A stretch of 64,000 nt of DNA from Bugula neritina (GCA_964035545.1 OZ037765.1:8010698-8074697), one strand, 5' to 3'. Positions 1 through 14,785 are shown, numbered from the stretch's first letter. The notes: a model not told the origin generated them from the sequence alone. A program made the numbers and translations.

Positions 1-65
1 TTTTATGTACCGGTATATAAAATTTTTAGAACAATTGATATCCTCAATGACTGTTGATTTTACAG

Positions 66-3000
66 GGCTTGTTATAGTAAATTATATCACTGGTACTCCT
101 TTCTCTGAACCACAGCGGCTAGAGATGATACGGTACTTGCGGTCTGTGCAATGCCCAGATGGTGGCTGGGGCCTGTAAGTAAAATCTTAGTATTTTGCTG
201 TAAATATTGTATTTCTTGAAATTGTGAGAAAAACTTTAGTGCCAAACTAATCAGTTCTGTGTGAACGTTCTTTTGAATTTGCATGTTGAAAAATTGCGTG
301 AATTTATTCAGTATTGTTATCTGAAATGTACAAAAATTCAGGCACATCGAAGGCCCGCCTACTGTGTTTGGTTGTGCTCTAAATTATACAACAATGAGGT
401 TGTTGGGTGTAGAAGCAAATGATCCAGATCTCGTGAAAGCAAGGAAACTTCTTCATAGTTTTGGTAATATTTTGTTCCAAATTTTACATATTTCATTTGC
501 TATTTAATGAAAACTATTTTAACAAAGCTAATTGGTAATTTTATTACAATACAGGTGGTGCTACTGGTATCCCTTCTTGGGGCAAATTCTGGTTATCAGT
601 TCTGAATGTGTATTCTTGGGAGGGAATGAACAGCTTATTTCCAGAGATGTGGTGAGTTGCTCTTATTTTAATTTCACTGGAACTTGCATAATTTCTAAAT
701 ATTTGTTTAGTAGGAAAAGTCTGTAATTTATAGGAATGCAATCTTTCTACAGGCTAGCTTCAAGCTGTTTGCTGTTTCTTCTCATAGTGATTAATTTGTT
801 GAAGCTTAGAAAAGTTGGTGTGTTTTTTCAGGTATTTGCCCAGCTGCATACCCATGCACCCATCTAAGTTGTGGTGCCACTGTAGACAGGTATACCTACC
901 TATGGCCTATTGTTATGGGACTAGACTTTCCGCTGAAGTCACTCCTCTCATATCTGCTTTGCGCAAGGTGCCTATTATCTTTTTAAAATAATTCTACTTG
1001 TTTTCACTACAAGATTGACAAAATAGCATTCTATTTAGGTTTTACTTTATTTTTATGTTCCAAGTGTGTCTGTTTGTGCTCAGTAACATTGTTGTTTTAT
1101 TTATCATATGTGATCAATTCTGTAAAACTTAGCCAAACCCTGATCTACTGTAGCTGATACTAGATGAACAAAATATGATGCTATTCAAGTGTTTATTTTT
1201 TATTTCAAGTTGGCGCATTTGCACTTCCTAAAATCGTTGTTTTATTCATCACATGATTGTGCAGAAATAAGTATAACCCTGATTTATTGTAGGAGTTATA
1301 CGTCGAAGATTATGATTCAATAAATTGGCCGTCTCACAGAAATAATGTTTCTTGGGCAGATCTCTATTCTCCACATTCATGGCTCTTAGATTTTGGGTAT
1401 TGTACGTCAGACATGTTTTCATAACACATATATTCCAGTATTCTAATACATACTGTTAATTTGGTTGTTGACTAGTTAACTTATCTTGATTTTATGCTAA
1501 AACTTCTCATATCTCACTGCAATTGGAGTGGCATATCATTGAATTGAAAGTTTATTTGAAGTAAACTGTACATATATACTCACCATATATATAATGTTTT
1601 TAGGAACTCATTTCTTGTGTCATAGAACTTTGCTCTTTGCTTTTAGGTGTTTTAAATACATATGAAAAATATCACAGTAAATGGCTGAGACAGAAAGCCT
1701 TAGACAAGTGCTACGAACATATTTGTGCTGATGATCAGTTTACTGAATGTATCAGTATTGGACCGGTAAGTTGTGATTGTAACTTGTGATATTTTTTGAC
1801 TATACAATGCTTTTGAAGAAATATTTTTAGTTCTTATTTTGAATAAAACTAATTATTACAAATTTTAGATTTCTAAAACTATCAACATGCTGATTCGATG
1901 GAAAGTTGATGGCCCAAACAACAAATACTTCAAATTACACCAGGATCGAGTTTTAGATTATCTTTGGTAAGTAAACAAGAATCATTATTAAAAATCGTTC
2001 AATCATTGTTGTGTAATGTTGGCTTCAAGTTTACTGATTTTTATTTTGGTTTTAGGATTGGGCTAGATGGGATGAAAATGACTGTAAGTATAACTTTATT
2101 AAATTATTTTATAGAAAATGATGTTTAGCTCCTGGGTTTTTAGGCTTGTTTTATGTGTATATGTTGATAACTTTATAGTTTTATTCATCAGTTTCACTTA
2201 GTAACAAGTTTAACTTTTCCTTAGGGCACAAATGGCTCTCAACTGTGGGACACGTCATTTGCTGTCAATGCCATAATGGACACCGAAGTCTGGAATTTAC
2301 CAGAATTTGAAGGTTGCCTCAAAAAAGCCCATGATTTCTTAAAGTTCACTCAAATTCCTGAAAATCCAGCTGGCTATGAAAAATACTACAGACAGATGAA
2401 CAAGGTTGGTGCTATCTGATTAATCTGAAATGATTTGCTTATCCACTCTGGCTATCATAGTTTTAGCATTCCTGTTTATTCCAGCAGATTTCCTGAATGT
2501 CATTGTGGCTTAAAATCACTTGCATATCTTTTTAAATGTTTATCTAGTTGGCGCTATTGCACTGTATGTTTACCTTTTTAAACAGGCAATCAAATATTGA
2601 TTGTAGAATATTATGATTTAATGCCAAATAATGGTATTATTCCGGAAAGGAACATTTTTAAAGTTCAACTGGTCATATATATCTAATGTGACTATTTGCA
2701 ATGTACAGGGAGGCTTTCCATTCAGTACTAGAGATTGTGGATGGATCGTCAGTGATTGCACAGCTGAAGGATTGAAAGCAGTCATGTATCTACAAGAGAA
2801 AATGGGAGGCCAGTTTGCAGAAACTGTATCTGATCGTAAATTGGAACAAGCTGTGGATGTGGTGTGTACATTTGCCATACCCTTGCATCATGTGTCTATT
2901 GGTGAAAGCAAACTATCTTTAGGTATATAAATATTTTATCTACTTTGTTTTCTTTTTTCTGGCAGTTGTTGAGTATGGTGAACAGTGATGGGGGGTTTGC

Positions 3001-5661
3001 TACGTATGAGACTAAGCGAGGTGGTATTATGCTGGAACTTCTGAACCCTTCTGAAGTGTTCGGTTAGTATGTTATCATGTAGAATAATATAATAAGCTAA
3101 TTAAGACTTAGTTTTTAAGTTTAAAAAGTCCAATTTAAAGTTTTGTTTACAAACTTGTGACAATAGGAAGTTTTACTTGGGTAAAAAGGTTATTAGTTTT
3201 GAGAAAAATTAATTTCATACTAGCAAAAAGTTTTCTAGCTGTAGAAGCTTTTTTCTCAAACAGGTTTACTTAGGTTATTCATTTGACTTTCAGGTGATAT
3301 AATGATAGATTACACGTATGTGGAATGCACATCAGCAGTAATGCAAGCTCTGAAGCATTTCACTGACAGCAAACCACATTACCGGCAGCAAGAGATCAGG
3401 TGACAATTTCAACTGCTTTCTTTTTTTTATATTTTGCAAGTTGTCGTGTAAATTTGTTTAAAAATATATTTACTATATATATTGTTCGTCTGAGCATCTG
3501 TATATGCAGTAGCTCATATTAAATTCTAAGCTTGAAACATTTTATAAAAGAAAAAAACTTTGTTGAAGTAATTTTTCTAATCCCAACCAACCATTATAAT
3601 GAAATTTTTTACAAAAATCAACAACTCATTATGTATTGTACATTGTGACATATTTATATTTTCGTGTCAAATAAACAGTTTCTGTTAGACGTTTCAAAAT
3701 AGTAGATTTTTTCTAATAAGCTGCAATAAATTTTTAATTAATGTGGTCTTTCAGTTCTCACCCTATATGCTTGATTCTTATTATTTGTTCTGCGAAATTA
3801 TGTAAATCTATTATATTAGAACAAACTTAGGGTGAGTTCTTAAAATTAAAAAGCTGTGTGAGAAATCTTATCACTAAATATTAACCTCTACAAGTGAGTT
3901 TTGTTTTATTATGGTCTACTTATTAGCCACAGAAACATTAGCTGGTCAGCAAATGGAGGGAGTAGAATTTGTTGCAGTTATTAGCTGATGAGCAGATTAG
4001 TCTAACAGTTTTTTTTAAAGCATATGCTTTAAACATTATGACACTGACTGGCTGATTAATAAAAGCTTGAAGGCATATCTGTGGATTATGTAGTGCATTA
4101 GTAGATCATTTTTTAGGAAAAAATGAAACACTAGACATTGCTGCCTCTAAAATATGGTGAATTTTCCTACTATTTATAGTGTTGAATTGTACACCTACTT
4201 ATATATGAAACACATGGGTGTTAGATACAAGTTTTTCTAACCTTATTTGTTTTTATTTGTTGCAGTGTGTCTAGTTTTGGGGCCATATCTTATATTAGTG
4301 AACCTTGACAATGACATGTAAAGATGCCAGTTACAATTTAATTTTAAATTTGTTAGCAAAGTGCTGGTGAATGGTTTACAATATATAAAGCAGAAGCAAC
4401 TACCAGATGGATCATTTGTTGGCAGCTGGGGAGTTTGCTTTACTTATGCTGCTTGGTTTGCTCTAGAGGCATTCAACTGCATGGGACAATCTTATGTTTC
4501 TGGGTAAGTTTTTACGGTTAGTCTAGTAGGCATGTGCTGAGAATGGAAAGGGCTTGTTGGGTATTTAGTTTTTTTTACAAATTTCAAGTTCAGTATTGTG
4601 CATATTATTCTTGAACGTTGATATAAAAAGCATATTTTACTATATTTGTTTTAAAAAAATGCAAAATATAAATCCATTCTGAATTGAGTTCTATGTTTAG
4701 TCTACAATTAGGTGATGACTTTTGTTAGAAATTTGACTCCTGAAGTAAAGTTGGCATGTGAATTTATCGTATCCAAACAAATGGAGGACGGTGGATGGGG
4801 AGAAAAGTTTGAGTCTTGCGAACAGAGTAAATACATACAGTCAGAGACATCACAAATTCACAACACCTGCTGGGCATTGCTTGGCCTCATGGCTGTGAGG
4901 TAATCAATTCTTTCATTGATATGAGATGACTTATATAATTGAGTAGACTGCATGACATTATGATACAGAAAATAGGATGCCACGGAGAAGCTGCTAAAAT
5001 GGCAACCCTCACTAATTCATCCTATAAGATATGTATGAACTCAAATTATGTTAGCTATTTGTAAAAATTGTCTCTGCAATAAATTGTTCTAACTGCAGCT
5101 GAACGTACTCATCATTTGTATAGGTCCTATGACCTATACTATAGGTCATTGAATCTCTTGTTTAGTGAACTGGCTCTCAAGCCTTCATTTTTGAAGGGTT
5201 GGTCAGATAGGATAGTGGATAATGGCTCACTCCACATACAAGTTGTACTTTAAGGTTTCAACCTCTATAATTAGCAACATGTTATCTCCTATATTTTCCA
5301 AGAAAAAAAAAGGGAGACAAGTGCGTTTTGAAGCAAGATGCTGCATTCTGTATGCAAATGCATTAAACCATATAAAAACCAAAGTTATTGGTTATTTTCA
5401 AATATTAGTTATATACTGGGACAGTTCTGTTAGTGTTACCTGTAATGTTTTTGTAGATATCCTGATGTCCAAGTTATTGAAAAGGGTATCCGGCTGATTA
5501 TGTCTCGTCAGCTAAACAACGGAGACTTTCCTCAAGAAATGATAAGTGGAGTATTTAATAAATCATGTGCTATCAGCTATACATCTTATAGAAATGTATT
5601 TCCTATATGGACTTTAGGACGGTTTACTAGACTATATGCAGACAGTCCTCTGGCTAAATGA
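66..5661 (+). CDS. LSS: Lanosterol synthase (oxidosqualene cyclase), 5'-partial
   Basis: Cyclises 2,3-oxidosqualene to lanosterol, the committed step of sterol synthesis, on the ER membrane. Exons: 66-174, 342-463, 555-651, 832-967, 1293-1401, 1647-1765, 1869-1966, 2056-2083, 2225-2404, 2709-2861, 2966-3062, 3294-3399, 4357-4503, 4729-4899, 5457-5661. They join in one frame to 624 residues plus TGA; human LSS has 732, so roughly the first 100 residues lie upstream of the window. The catalytic DCTAE motif (general acid Asp) is at 2754-2768. Several QW-type repeats ([23 protein letters not shown]) are intact, as is the conserved C-terminal block [13 protein letters not shown]. For exon 1293-1401 I chose donor GTACGT over an earlier GT because only it keeps the frame. 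No broken residues seen. It converges with NHLRC2. Confidence 0.96.
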
Positions 5662-5899
5662 AGTTGCCTTATTAATGTTCTAGCCATGAAAAAGATTGCC
5701 TTGTCAACTTGTTAATGATAATTTTATATTATGGTGATACTATTTATTTATAACAGTACATTTATGATTGATTGCATCAAATTGGCTAGAGATTATATTA
5801 TCTACTAGGCACCTGTCATCTTGAGTGCTATTGAGACATTTTTAATCATCTTGATTTTAAAACATCATTTTATAATGTTAATATAAATATTATTTCTAA

Positions 5900-5905
5900 A
5901 ATAAA
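5900..5905 (+). terminator. Candidate LSS poly(A) signal
   Basis: AATAAA lies about 240 bases after the LSS stop. The interval 5662-6355 between the two convergent stop codons holds no other open frame and is read as the two 3'UTRs. I found no clear AATAAA for NHLRC2 on the minus strand in it. Confidence 0.5.
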
Positions 5906-6355
5906 TTGTGTGATAATGTTGCCATCCTTAACATACAAGAAAAATTATTAATTTTTAAAACCAAGTTTGCATATGAAAGTTGCACATGTTGTTAATCTGA
6001 ATACTAAATAGTGTGACCACGTATGTTTAAAATAGAGAAAAAACAGCATTCATGAGCAAAAATGGCTTACAGACGCTGAACCAAAACATGTAAAAATAAT
6101 AAAATTGAGTGTGAAAGCATCATTTAAAATAAGACAACCTGGTTTAGAGGAGTCAAAATCCAACCAGCACCAACTAAGTAGCAATAAATTAAGTCAATGA
6201 GCAGCATATAATAATTTTTAAAATCTTTTCATTTTTATAGAACACATCTGTTGAGTGCCTCATGAGTTTTTGTAAAATTTATGTCTAAGTATGAATTATT
6301 TTCACACCCATTTAAACACGACAACTTCTAGCAACTCTACAATTATATAATTACT

Positions 6356-9300
6356 TCATTTGACAATATGTATGAATTGTGTTATAATTACACACATTCT
6401 TTTGCAAACATTTTCAGTTTTACTACAATAGTATAGCAACAGCTCCAGTGTCAGCTCCATACCCTCGCAGCTCTTTACATCGGCTGGCGATAGTTCTGTG
6501 CACACATTTACTGTTGACAATTTGTCTTTACATGGTTGGACTACTTTTGTTGAACTTTTTACAGTTGTCTGGTTTTCTGCAAAAAACATCAGGTAAATAA
6601 AGCTGACACCAGCTAAAGTCATGGCAGTTGTGCCTCAACAGGTAGAGATATCTTATGCAGCTAAGTTCAAACTTCACCGAGACCATTAGAGATGCTCAAA
6701 AAAGCATTTGGTCAAACTGATGCTACTTCCCAAACCTGTGATAGCCACATTGTCAGCATAGACACAGTTCATAGTCCAACTAAAGATTAGTTAGTTACTA
6801 AACAGACTCAACTATCATTGTATCACTAATGAAAAGTAAATTTTCAAGATTAAAACATTAAGTAAAGAAATACAATGTATTCAACTATACCTGTACTTCT
6901 GAAAGTGACTCTGTACTGACTTTCAGCTTCTTCAGTAAGATAGGAGTCCTCAGGGAGATTATAACTGATCGTAATTACTTCTTTATCATGCGAGGATACT
7001 TGTAGTGAATCATAGGTTACTCTAATTACTGACTTCTTAGAATGGTCAAAGAGGTCTCTTCTTGGGGAATCCATGTCATCAGTGGTGGTTAAATTCAACT
7101 GATAATAACATAAATCACATCAAGTGGTCAGACAACAACTAAATCATCACGAATAACGTGTCGACTACTTTTAAACACATTTAATAATTTGCAAATATAA
7201 TTGGGAACTTAATTGCTTCATTTATATAATATAGAGTGGCACTTTTAGTTTATAATATTTCAAGTAATTTACCTCTTCAACATTCAATTCACTCCGGATT
7301 GTGAGGTCTGAAGGCAACACCAATGTCTTAATGCAGTGGTTGTTTGTATCAGCTATATACAATGTTCTAGAATGAGGGTGGTACGAGACACCACCCGGTT
7401 CAGATAGTCCTTGTACTGGAAGAGTGGTTACTATTCTGGTCTTAGTGTTCATTAACTTCAACTAACAAGAAAAAAATTTTGCTATAGAAGAAAAATAGGT
7501 TTAAAATGATTGAACCTGAAAGGTCTAAACTTTATGCATTATTTAATATTTATCAAACACTACTACTACTTATTTTGAGTTTCGAAGCAAGTAATTATGA
7601 ATAAAAAGTGATTGTGCAGCACTTTGCTAAAGAAGCTTTGCAGGTGGGAATATTTGAAATCTCAAGGTTGAAAAGTCAATTTAGTGATTTCTTTTTCGTT
7701 GCCAATTAGTTTGCATAGTTATTTTACTAAATGACAAGTCCCTAGTTTTTGGTCAAGTACCTTGTGATTGTAAGAGTCACATATTATGATATGATCACTG
7801 TCTGGTATATGGCACACACCCAGAGGGTGCTGCAACTTTGCCTCTATTCCTTTGCCATCAACATCTCCATAGGCAAACAGATTCTAAAATATATGTTTTA
7901 CCAGTTCAGAAACTAAATTTAGTTTCGACAAAATAAATAAATTTTAATAAAAGTTACCACAAATCAATAAAAAACGTGATAATAACATACTACACTCACC
8001 ATTGGATCTCTCTCGCCACCTGCTAATCCTTTGACTTGTCCGTCTCTTAGACTGAGTTGCCTGACGGTAGAGCTTTCACTATCAGCTATATAGCACATGT
8101 TACTAGGTGAGTTGAGAGTTAGACCGGAAGGCTGAGCTAGTGCAGCTTTATGTGGATATGAGTTATTTCTGTTCTCTTCATTTCCGCTACCAACTATAGC
8201 CACACAAGTACCCGCTTCATACGTCCTATTCAAAATACAGCGAACATCAGAGGTACTAATGTTCTACCCGAATTGCTAGAATTGAACATTCTTAAGAATC
8301 ATGGTAATACATGACAGTGCAACATACCTATTTTTCCACCAAACAACTGATTTGAGGAAATAAGCCCATATCTGATGACTACCGGCCATAGCTATGAGCA
8401 AGGTATCAGCTTCACTTGTAGAATTAGCAGCTAAAATATAACCCGGACATCATGAATATCATCCGTGTAAACTAAACCCATTTGAAATTGGCTGAGTTGA
8501 CCATCTAAGGTCTTTACTGGAACTAGCATATTTTATTTTGTATTTGGTGATTTCAGGCTATGAAAGGGTGCATGGCAGACACTTACATTCATAGTTGCTT
8601 TATAGGGTTTGCTGATGAAAAATGATGCAGTCACATGTACAGAATGTAAAATACTTATTACCAGAATATTGAAGAGAATACTTTGTGTTTATAAAGAAGT
8701 TGCCAGTTACAAAATAAAAGAAGTATACTATATAAATATTTCTTAATATAAAAATATTTCCAAAAATTATAAATTTTAATATGAATGTAGACCAACCACA
8801 GAATATTAAGTACCTTTTGAAAGTTGTGCACTACTATATGGGATAATATCCCATGGTGTTGATAGAGCTTGCTCACAGCCGATCTTACCACCAATGACAT
8901 CTTGTCCTTGATAGCCTGTGCCAGCAAGAGTTGCTACAACTTCTTTCTTGAGGTCTATCTAAATACATTTGAGTAGAGCATATTGATTCTCACATAGGAA
9001 ATACATCTTATTTATCAAACTTTTTAAACAAAATATATTTCATAATAGCCTAAAGCTAGTTTTTATATAATGTTTATTGAAATTGTTGGACTAATTATAA
9101 TTGCAAAAAGTTCCAAAAACTAGCCAACATTACCGTTTCCTCTCCGTATCTCACTAAGCTATGGGTCCCAAAACCTCAATTTGTTACATAGTAGAATACC
9201 AGATTTAACTCACACATCTGCTAAATTCGGCCAGTTTGTCCCTGCCTACACACATAATATACATAAGCCACAAAATGGGGGTTCAAGCCCGTCTCGTGAC

Positions 9301-11488
9301 CTATGGAACTTCGTGACAAAGGGAACAGTGAGATACATAGGGAGCACTGTAATTATTTTTTAAGAAAGACAGACTATCCTGCTAACTAAACTAAATTTCA
9401 AAAATGCTAAGATTTGTAAACCCTGTATGATTTGTATAGTTGACAACTCACTGTTCGAATGTGGTGGGAATGAGAATCAGCAACGTAAATGACATCTCCG
9501 ATTTGACATAAACCTTGAGGAGAGGCAAATGAGCAATCTGTGAACGAGCCATCTTTGCATCCCTCTGATCCGCACCCAACCACTTTCTGTACAAGCAACA
9601 CCAAAAAATTAATATAGTATAAACTATCCCTGCGACACTAGGTCAAAACATTTGAGTAAATTTCACAACCCAGACTAAACATAAACCCGGACTTATACCT
9701 GTATATTGCCATTTAAGGAGCAAATAACTACTCGGTGATTTCCAGTGTCGGAGATAATCAACAACTCGTCATTTACACAGACTTTAGATGGATACACGAG
9801 AAAAGAACTTTTAAAATTCTCCCCAACTGTAATAGAAAGTTTATTATTCTTTTCCACACTGTCACTGTACACATTCAAGGTGCTGGAGATAAAATCTATC
9901 ATTTCTTCTTTATGCTCTTCACCTAAAACATAATAGAACAATATTAACACTGACTATAACCTATGCAGATTGGGTTGGAAAATTTTTAAAAAATCTACAT
10001 CGGATGATGCAATTTACATAGACAGGCTATAGTTGTATTTCTACTTTTTACATCATATACACCACAATGCCAACTTTCAACATAAAATAGCGAATAATGA
10101 TATCGCTTTCAGAAACTTTATACAATCTTCAAAACTATAACTACAACCAAGAACTAAAATAAAAAAATAAGAGTCATAAAAATATGCAATAAGATATAAT
10201 GACTCCATTTGTTTAAAATAACTTTTATAGGATTTGTCTCCTCTTGAGCACGAATCCGAGCAGCCAACAACTTACTGTTGGAAATAATTTTTTGAGTATA
10301 ACAGATTTAAAAAGTGTTTTAGTTTAAACCAAAGTGGTTAAGCTAGTTTAAAAGTTGCAAGCTTTACATAATGAAAATAGTATGTATCAGCCTCTAATAA
10401 AGCACTCTATTAAATAATACTATCACTGATACATGTACTCTGCTAGGTTGAAAAGTTCTGCCGTCATTGTTGGAGCCTGCCTATTTTAAATTCAATTTGA
10501 TCATAAAGAAAGAGTTTCCATACCAACAAATTGAGCCAGAAGTTGCCCTGTTGGACTGATAATAACTACAGTAGGCCAGCACTGTATGCCCAGTTCTCTC
10601 CACATAACAGCTTCACTATCATTAACAACAGGATGCGTGATTCCATATTTACACACAGCATTTTCAATGTTACTATTTAGTCTTTCATTGGGAAATTTAG
10701 CACTGTGAACACCAATAACAACCACACCATCTTCTACTGAGAACTTTTGCTCTATCTCATGAAGGTCAGGGATTATATGCAAACAATTCACACAGCAGTA
10801 TGTCCAAAAGTCTAGTACTATGACTTTTCCTCTCAAGTTACCAGATATGCTCAATGGTTCACTGGTGTTAATCCAGTGAAGTCCTACAAAAAAAGTTACA
10901 AAAATAATTAATGTTTTTAGCTATGATTACTCAAACAAACACATATAATATTTGCCACATGTCTTAGCTTTGTATAATAACACAAACTTTATTGAAAAGA
11001 GACAACTATCGCTAGGTAACTTATTTAAAATACACAAGCCATGATTCTATACAACACTATATTGAATAAAAGTTCTTTATAAAACTCTACAGAGAATTGC
11101 CATACCAGAATTTTTTAACTTTTATATATTCTGACTGCTCAGTATCCTAATATTTAAATGAGGTAAAACAAAGCAAAAATTTGGCAGCAGTTCATCTATT
11201 TTATTTAGCTATCACCTATTTTAAACAGTGATTGGATACAAAAAAAACAAATAAAAAAAACCCGTTTCACTATCACAAAATAAAGACAAACTTTACAGGA
11301 GAGTGCTAAAAAAACTGTTGAGTAAGTTTAGTACAGGAACCTGTAGGAAAATTGGGAGAAGGGCAAGTGGTTACTTTTTCTGCTATAATCTTGTGCAGGA
11401 ACTGAGAGTATAAAGACAAGCGAGTATTGCCATTATCGATGTTGAGACTCGATTGTAGTTGCTGTGAAAGAAGTTGAAGTGTATCCAT
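6356..11488 (-). CDS. NHLRC2: NHL repeat-containing protein 2
   Basis: Thioredoxin-like domain fused to an NHL beta-propeller. Human NHLRC2 is a cytosolic protein linked to redox control and fibrosis; its exact reaction is unsettled. Exons in transcript order: 11488-11341, 10883-10524, 9922-9699, 9586-9452, 8958-8814, 8430-8328, 8225-8000, 7883-7761, 7461-7273, 7098-6891, 6576-6356. Total 2082 bases, 693 residues plus TGA; human is 726. The redox motif reads YCCVNC at residues 78-83, so the CxxC pair C80/C83 is present. NHL blades carry the typical [29 protein letters not shown] and [10 protein letters not shown] signatures. The start ATG at 11488 follows an acceptor-like pyrimidine tract ending in CAG, so a non-coding upstream exon is likely. 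Divergent to the FGD-type gene, with a 3.3-kb spacer. Confidence 0.95.
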
Positions 11489-11789
11489 CACTGCCTAACT
11501 GAATTCAAAGAAAGAGCATGAGTCAACAGTATTTACCAGCTATATTATAAATTAGCAGCCACATGGTAACATATATGCAACACATTTTATTTCACTTAGA
11601 TACATGCTTTATGTAACCATATATTGATTGATAAAATGCTACTCAGCAAACTTTTATCTTCAACATTCAACACTTATAACCAAAATAAATTTTTGGGAAA
11701 GTCTAACTTGTCGACAAAATTTTCCATTCATGTTTCATGGAATTCAGCAATAAATGTTGTTAACTTATTTTTAAGTTTTCAATTTGTTT

Positions 11790-13165
11790 GAAAATACTAA
11801 TACTAATAGTAATACTAATACTAATAGTCATACTAATACTCGCACTCATAGTCATACAGATCGCGCTCATACTGATACTCATTTTCATTTTGATTTTCAG
11901 TCTCAGTCATTTACAATAACTATGTGACATAATCATACAATTGATAGTAATAGTATAATCATAAACTTTTAAATATCAAATATAGTGTTATTCTAATTGC
12001 AAAATATCAAAGAAGTATGGTAATACTAATAGTTTAGTGAGGCAACAATAAATGCTGTATTTTATTACTACTACTAGTAGTAGTTGTTGTAAAGTAAAAC
12101 TAAGTCGGAAATGGGAAGTTGAAAATAAGTTGTTTAGTTTCACTTTGTTTTGATATAATTTCCGCATTGTTATCGCCTAATTATACTGTCTACTCAAATT
12201 TTGTATCTTGTATTATTTAAAATTTTGATTAATAAAAAATTATTATTATTTTTTTTTTTTTACCAATAAATTTGAAAGTGTCTGAAAGTGTCCTAAAGTG
12301 GATATAAATACTGAAACTCATCGCGGAAGAAGGAAGATATTCGAGGACCTCTGCTATGTAATTCCAATTGTTTTATTACATGCACTATCATCATCACGAT
12401 AATCATTATGCTAATAACTAACGCTAATGCTGATAGTAACAATCCGCCAATAGTAGTAGTCATTGTTAAACTTAATCATAATGATAATCAGTTAAACTTA
12501 ATGTTATACTTATAGACTATCAATGTCTTATAGTATTACTAATATTAGTATTAGTATTACTATTAGACATTAGTAACTGTAAGTCTAGACTGAGACTCTA
12601 GAGTAAGAGTAAAACTATTACTTATACTATGATCTACCAATGGCACTATCACAGTATCAGTAAGAGTATCACCATCAGTATGATAGTGAGTATGAGTACT
12701 GGTGACTAGATTTAGACCTAGGCTAGTACTAGCAGTAGTATTACTATTTGTAGTAGCAGCAGCAGCAGCAGCAGCAGTAACAGCAGTAGTGAGTAATAGT
12801 AGTGAGTAATAGTAGTATTGCTATTAGTATTAGTATTAGAATAAGAACTTTACTGAGTGTTTTTCTTACTTTAGGCTTTGTATTTGTCACATTTAAATTT
12901 AATTTTTTATTGGCATGCATATTGATATTCATATTGATATTGAGATGTGTTACTACTAGTATTACATTTTGATTCACTATTAATACTCACAGTGATACAA
13001 ATAGCAATACTTATATTGAGTCTGGTACTGATATTCATATTTCTATTCATATTTATATTGATAATAGTATTTGTATACTCAGGATTATTATAAATATTAA
13101 GTTTAGCTATTAGTATTATCATTATGGCTATCATCATACTTATAGTCATAGTCATACTATAATAC
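11790..13165. repeat. Degenerate TAA/TAG/TCA trinucleotide satellite
   Basis: About 1.4 kb of loosely repeating short units such as ACTAATACTAATAGT, TCATACTAATACTC and GTAGTAGTAGT, mixing variants on both strands, with a less repetitive stretch at about 12050-12350. It includes (CAG)7 at 12757-12777. Reading frames here translate to periodic Ile/Asn/Met strings and are not genes. A similar patch lies at 39.84-40.5 kb. Confidence 0.8.
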
Positions 13166-13169
13166 AGTT

Positions 13170-14785
13170 ATAAACATAATAAAACATAATTATATTATAA
13201 TTATTGTGATATTCATAGTCTACCTAAATATAACTTGTAAAAGTAAGTAAAAGTTGACTATAGCTAATGCTATTAGAAAAAGTCATGTAATAATATTAAA
13301 TGCAGCTATTATATTTACTTTTAGTTATAATTCCTAATAAATAACTTGGGTTTATTGTTATAATTTTAAAATCATACCATTATGATTTATAAGTGATGCA
13401 GCTGTAAAAGCATAATTGTGATATCTTGTCAGTGTGACAGTTGATCTATTTATTTACCTCTAAAAGCTATCATCAGTGGTCAAAGCTCCCTGTAAGAATA
13501 TAAACAAGCAAGAAGTTTAATCTAGTGATAAAAAGTTAAAAAAGCAAAAATCAAAGTATGCACTAAATTTCTAAATAATTTAATACTCTGTTGAAATATA
13601 ATGGCTCACAGCACTGGTGTTTATACAAGAAGGAATTTTCAGGCAGTATTAAACTAGTATAATATCACTAATAGTGAAATGCTTCAAATTTACCAAGAGA
13701 TTGAAATTTAAATATTTTGCCTGATCATTTGGTCTTAAATGTTTTTCTTGACTTTAAAGCTCAGAAGCTGTATTAGTGTATTTTGTAAAAGCACATACTT
13801 GTATAAAAGCTTAGTAATTTACAGTTTTAAGATTCCTAGTGGTGTAGCTAAAAGAGTTTCAGAATTCAAAGTCATCAAGACTGGCAACCACTGTACAAGA
13901 AACTTACTTGAGGGCATGTTTTATATACAAATATTGTAATTTAAAAATGTATCGTTATTTTATATTTGTAACCTAGACTCAGGTAATCAGTGCTACCCAT
14001 TCTTGCGCAAATACTGACTCTTCCTATCTTATAGTTATAATGCTAGGCGACTCTTAAAGATGTTGGCTCTAAATTATTGAACGCTACTGTAAATGTTTTT
14101 ATCATGAATCTTAAAGTTTTCTGTAAATATATTTATTTTTGTCCCATTTAATTTCTTTAGTTTGTACAAAATTTTACTGTATAGTGAGGAATGACAAATT
14201 TATCATTTGCATGTTATAATAGTTATTATATGCTGCAACAAAGCAACTGGATAGTTAATGGGAAAATGTATTTCTGAAATGCAGATATCCCTATACTTTG
14301 CTATTTAACTTTTTTCAAGTAAAATCTTTGAATGTAAAATAATAAACTCATATTAAATTTTATACATAAACAAACTTTTTGTTCCATTAAAGCTAATTGT
14401 TATTTAAACAAAGTTTTATTTACATTCAAAAATTGTATATATACATTCGATAAAAGTGCTACTTCATTATAATAATGCTATAGTGTATAATAGGATGCTA
14501 TCTGATAAATTGTATACTGCTATATGTCAAAACTCTATCTTAGTAGCATTGTAAATGTTCCATAAATCAGTCTATCTTCTCAGAATTGTTCACATCTTAG
14601 TTAACTTGATTTTTTCAGAAGAATTGATTAATTTCACTACCAAGTTTTTTTTAAATGTGTTGAAAACTAAATTTGTTTGCATAAATCGTTACTAATTATC
14701 ATTGGTTAAATTTTCATACTAATTATTTTTTCTTTTAATGACTTTTTGACAATTTTTGAAGGTCTATATGTTCTAACTGAAAGAT
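13170..14785. other. Gene-free AT-rich spacer upstream of the FGD-type gene
   Basis: AT-rich sequence with many stops in all frames and no recognisable repeat, RNA gene or promoter element. It probably holds the 5'UTR exon(s) and promoter of the gene starting at 14786, but I could not place a transcription start. Confidence 0.5.

Noticed and set aside
7300..11488. NHLRC2 as a bacterial-type redox/NHL protein acquired by transfer
   Set aside because: Ten introns and an exon-by-exon match to the vertebrate gene make it an ordinary animal orthologue.
12744..13155. Two minus-strand reading frames of 77 and 82 codons
   Set aside because: They are translations of the trinucleotide satellite (periodic Ile/Asn/Met).
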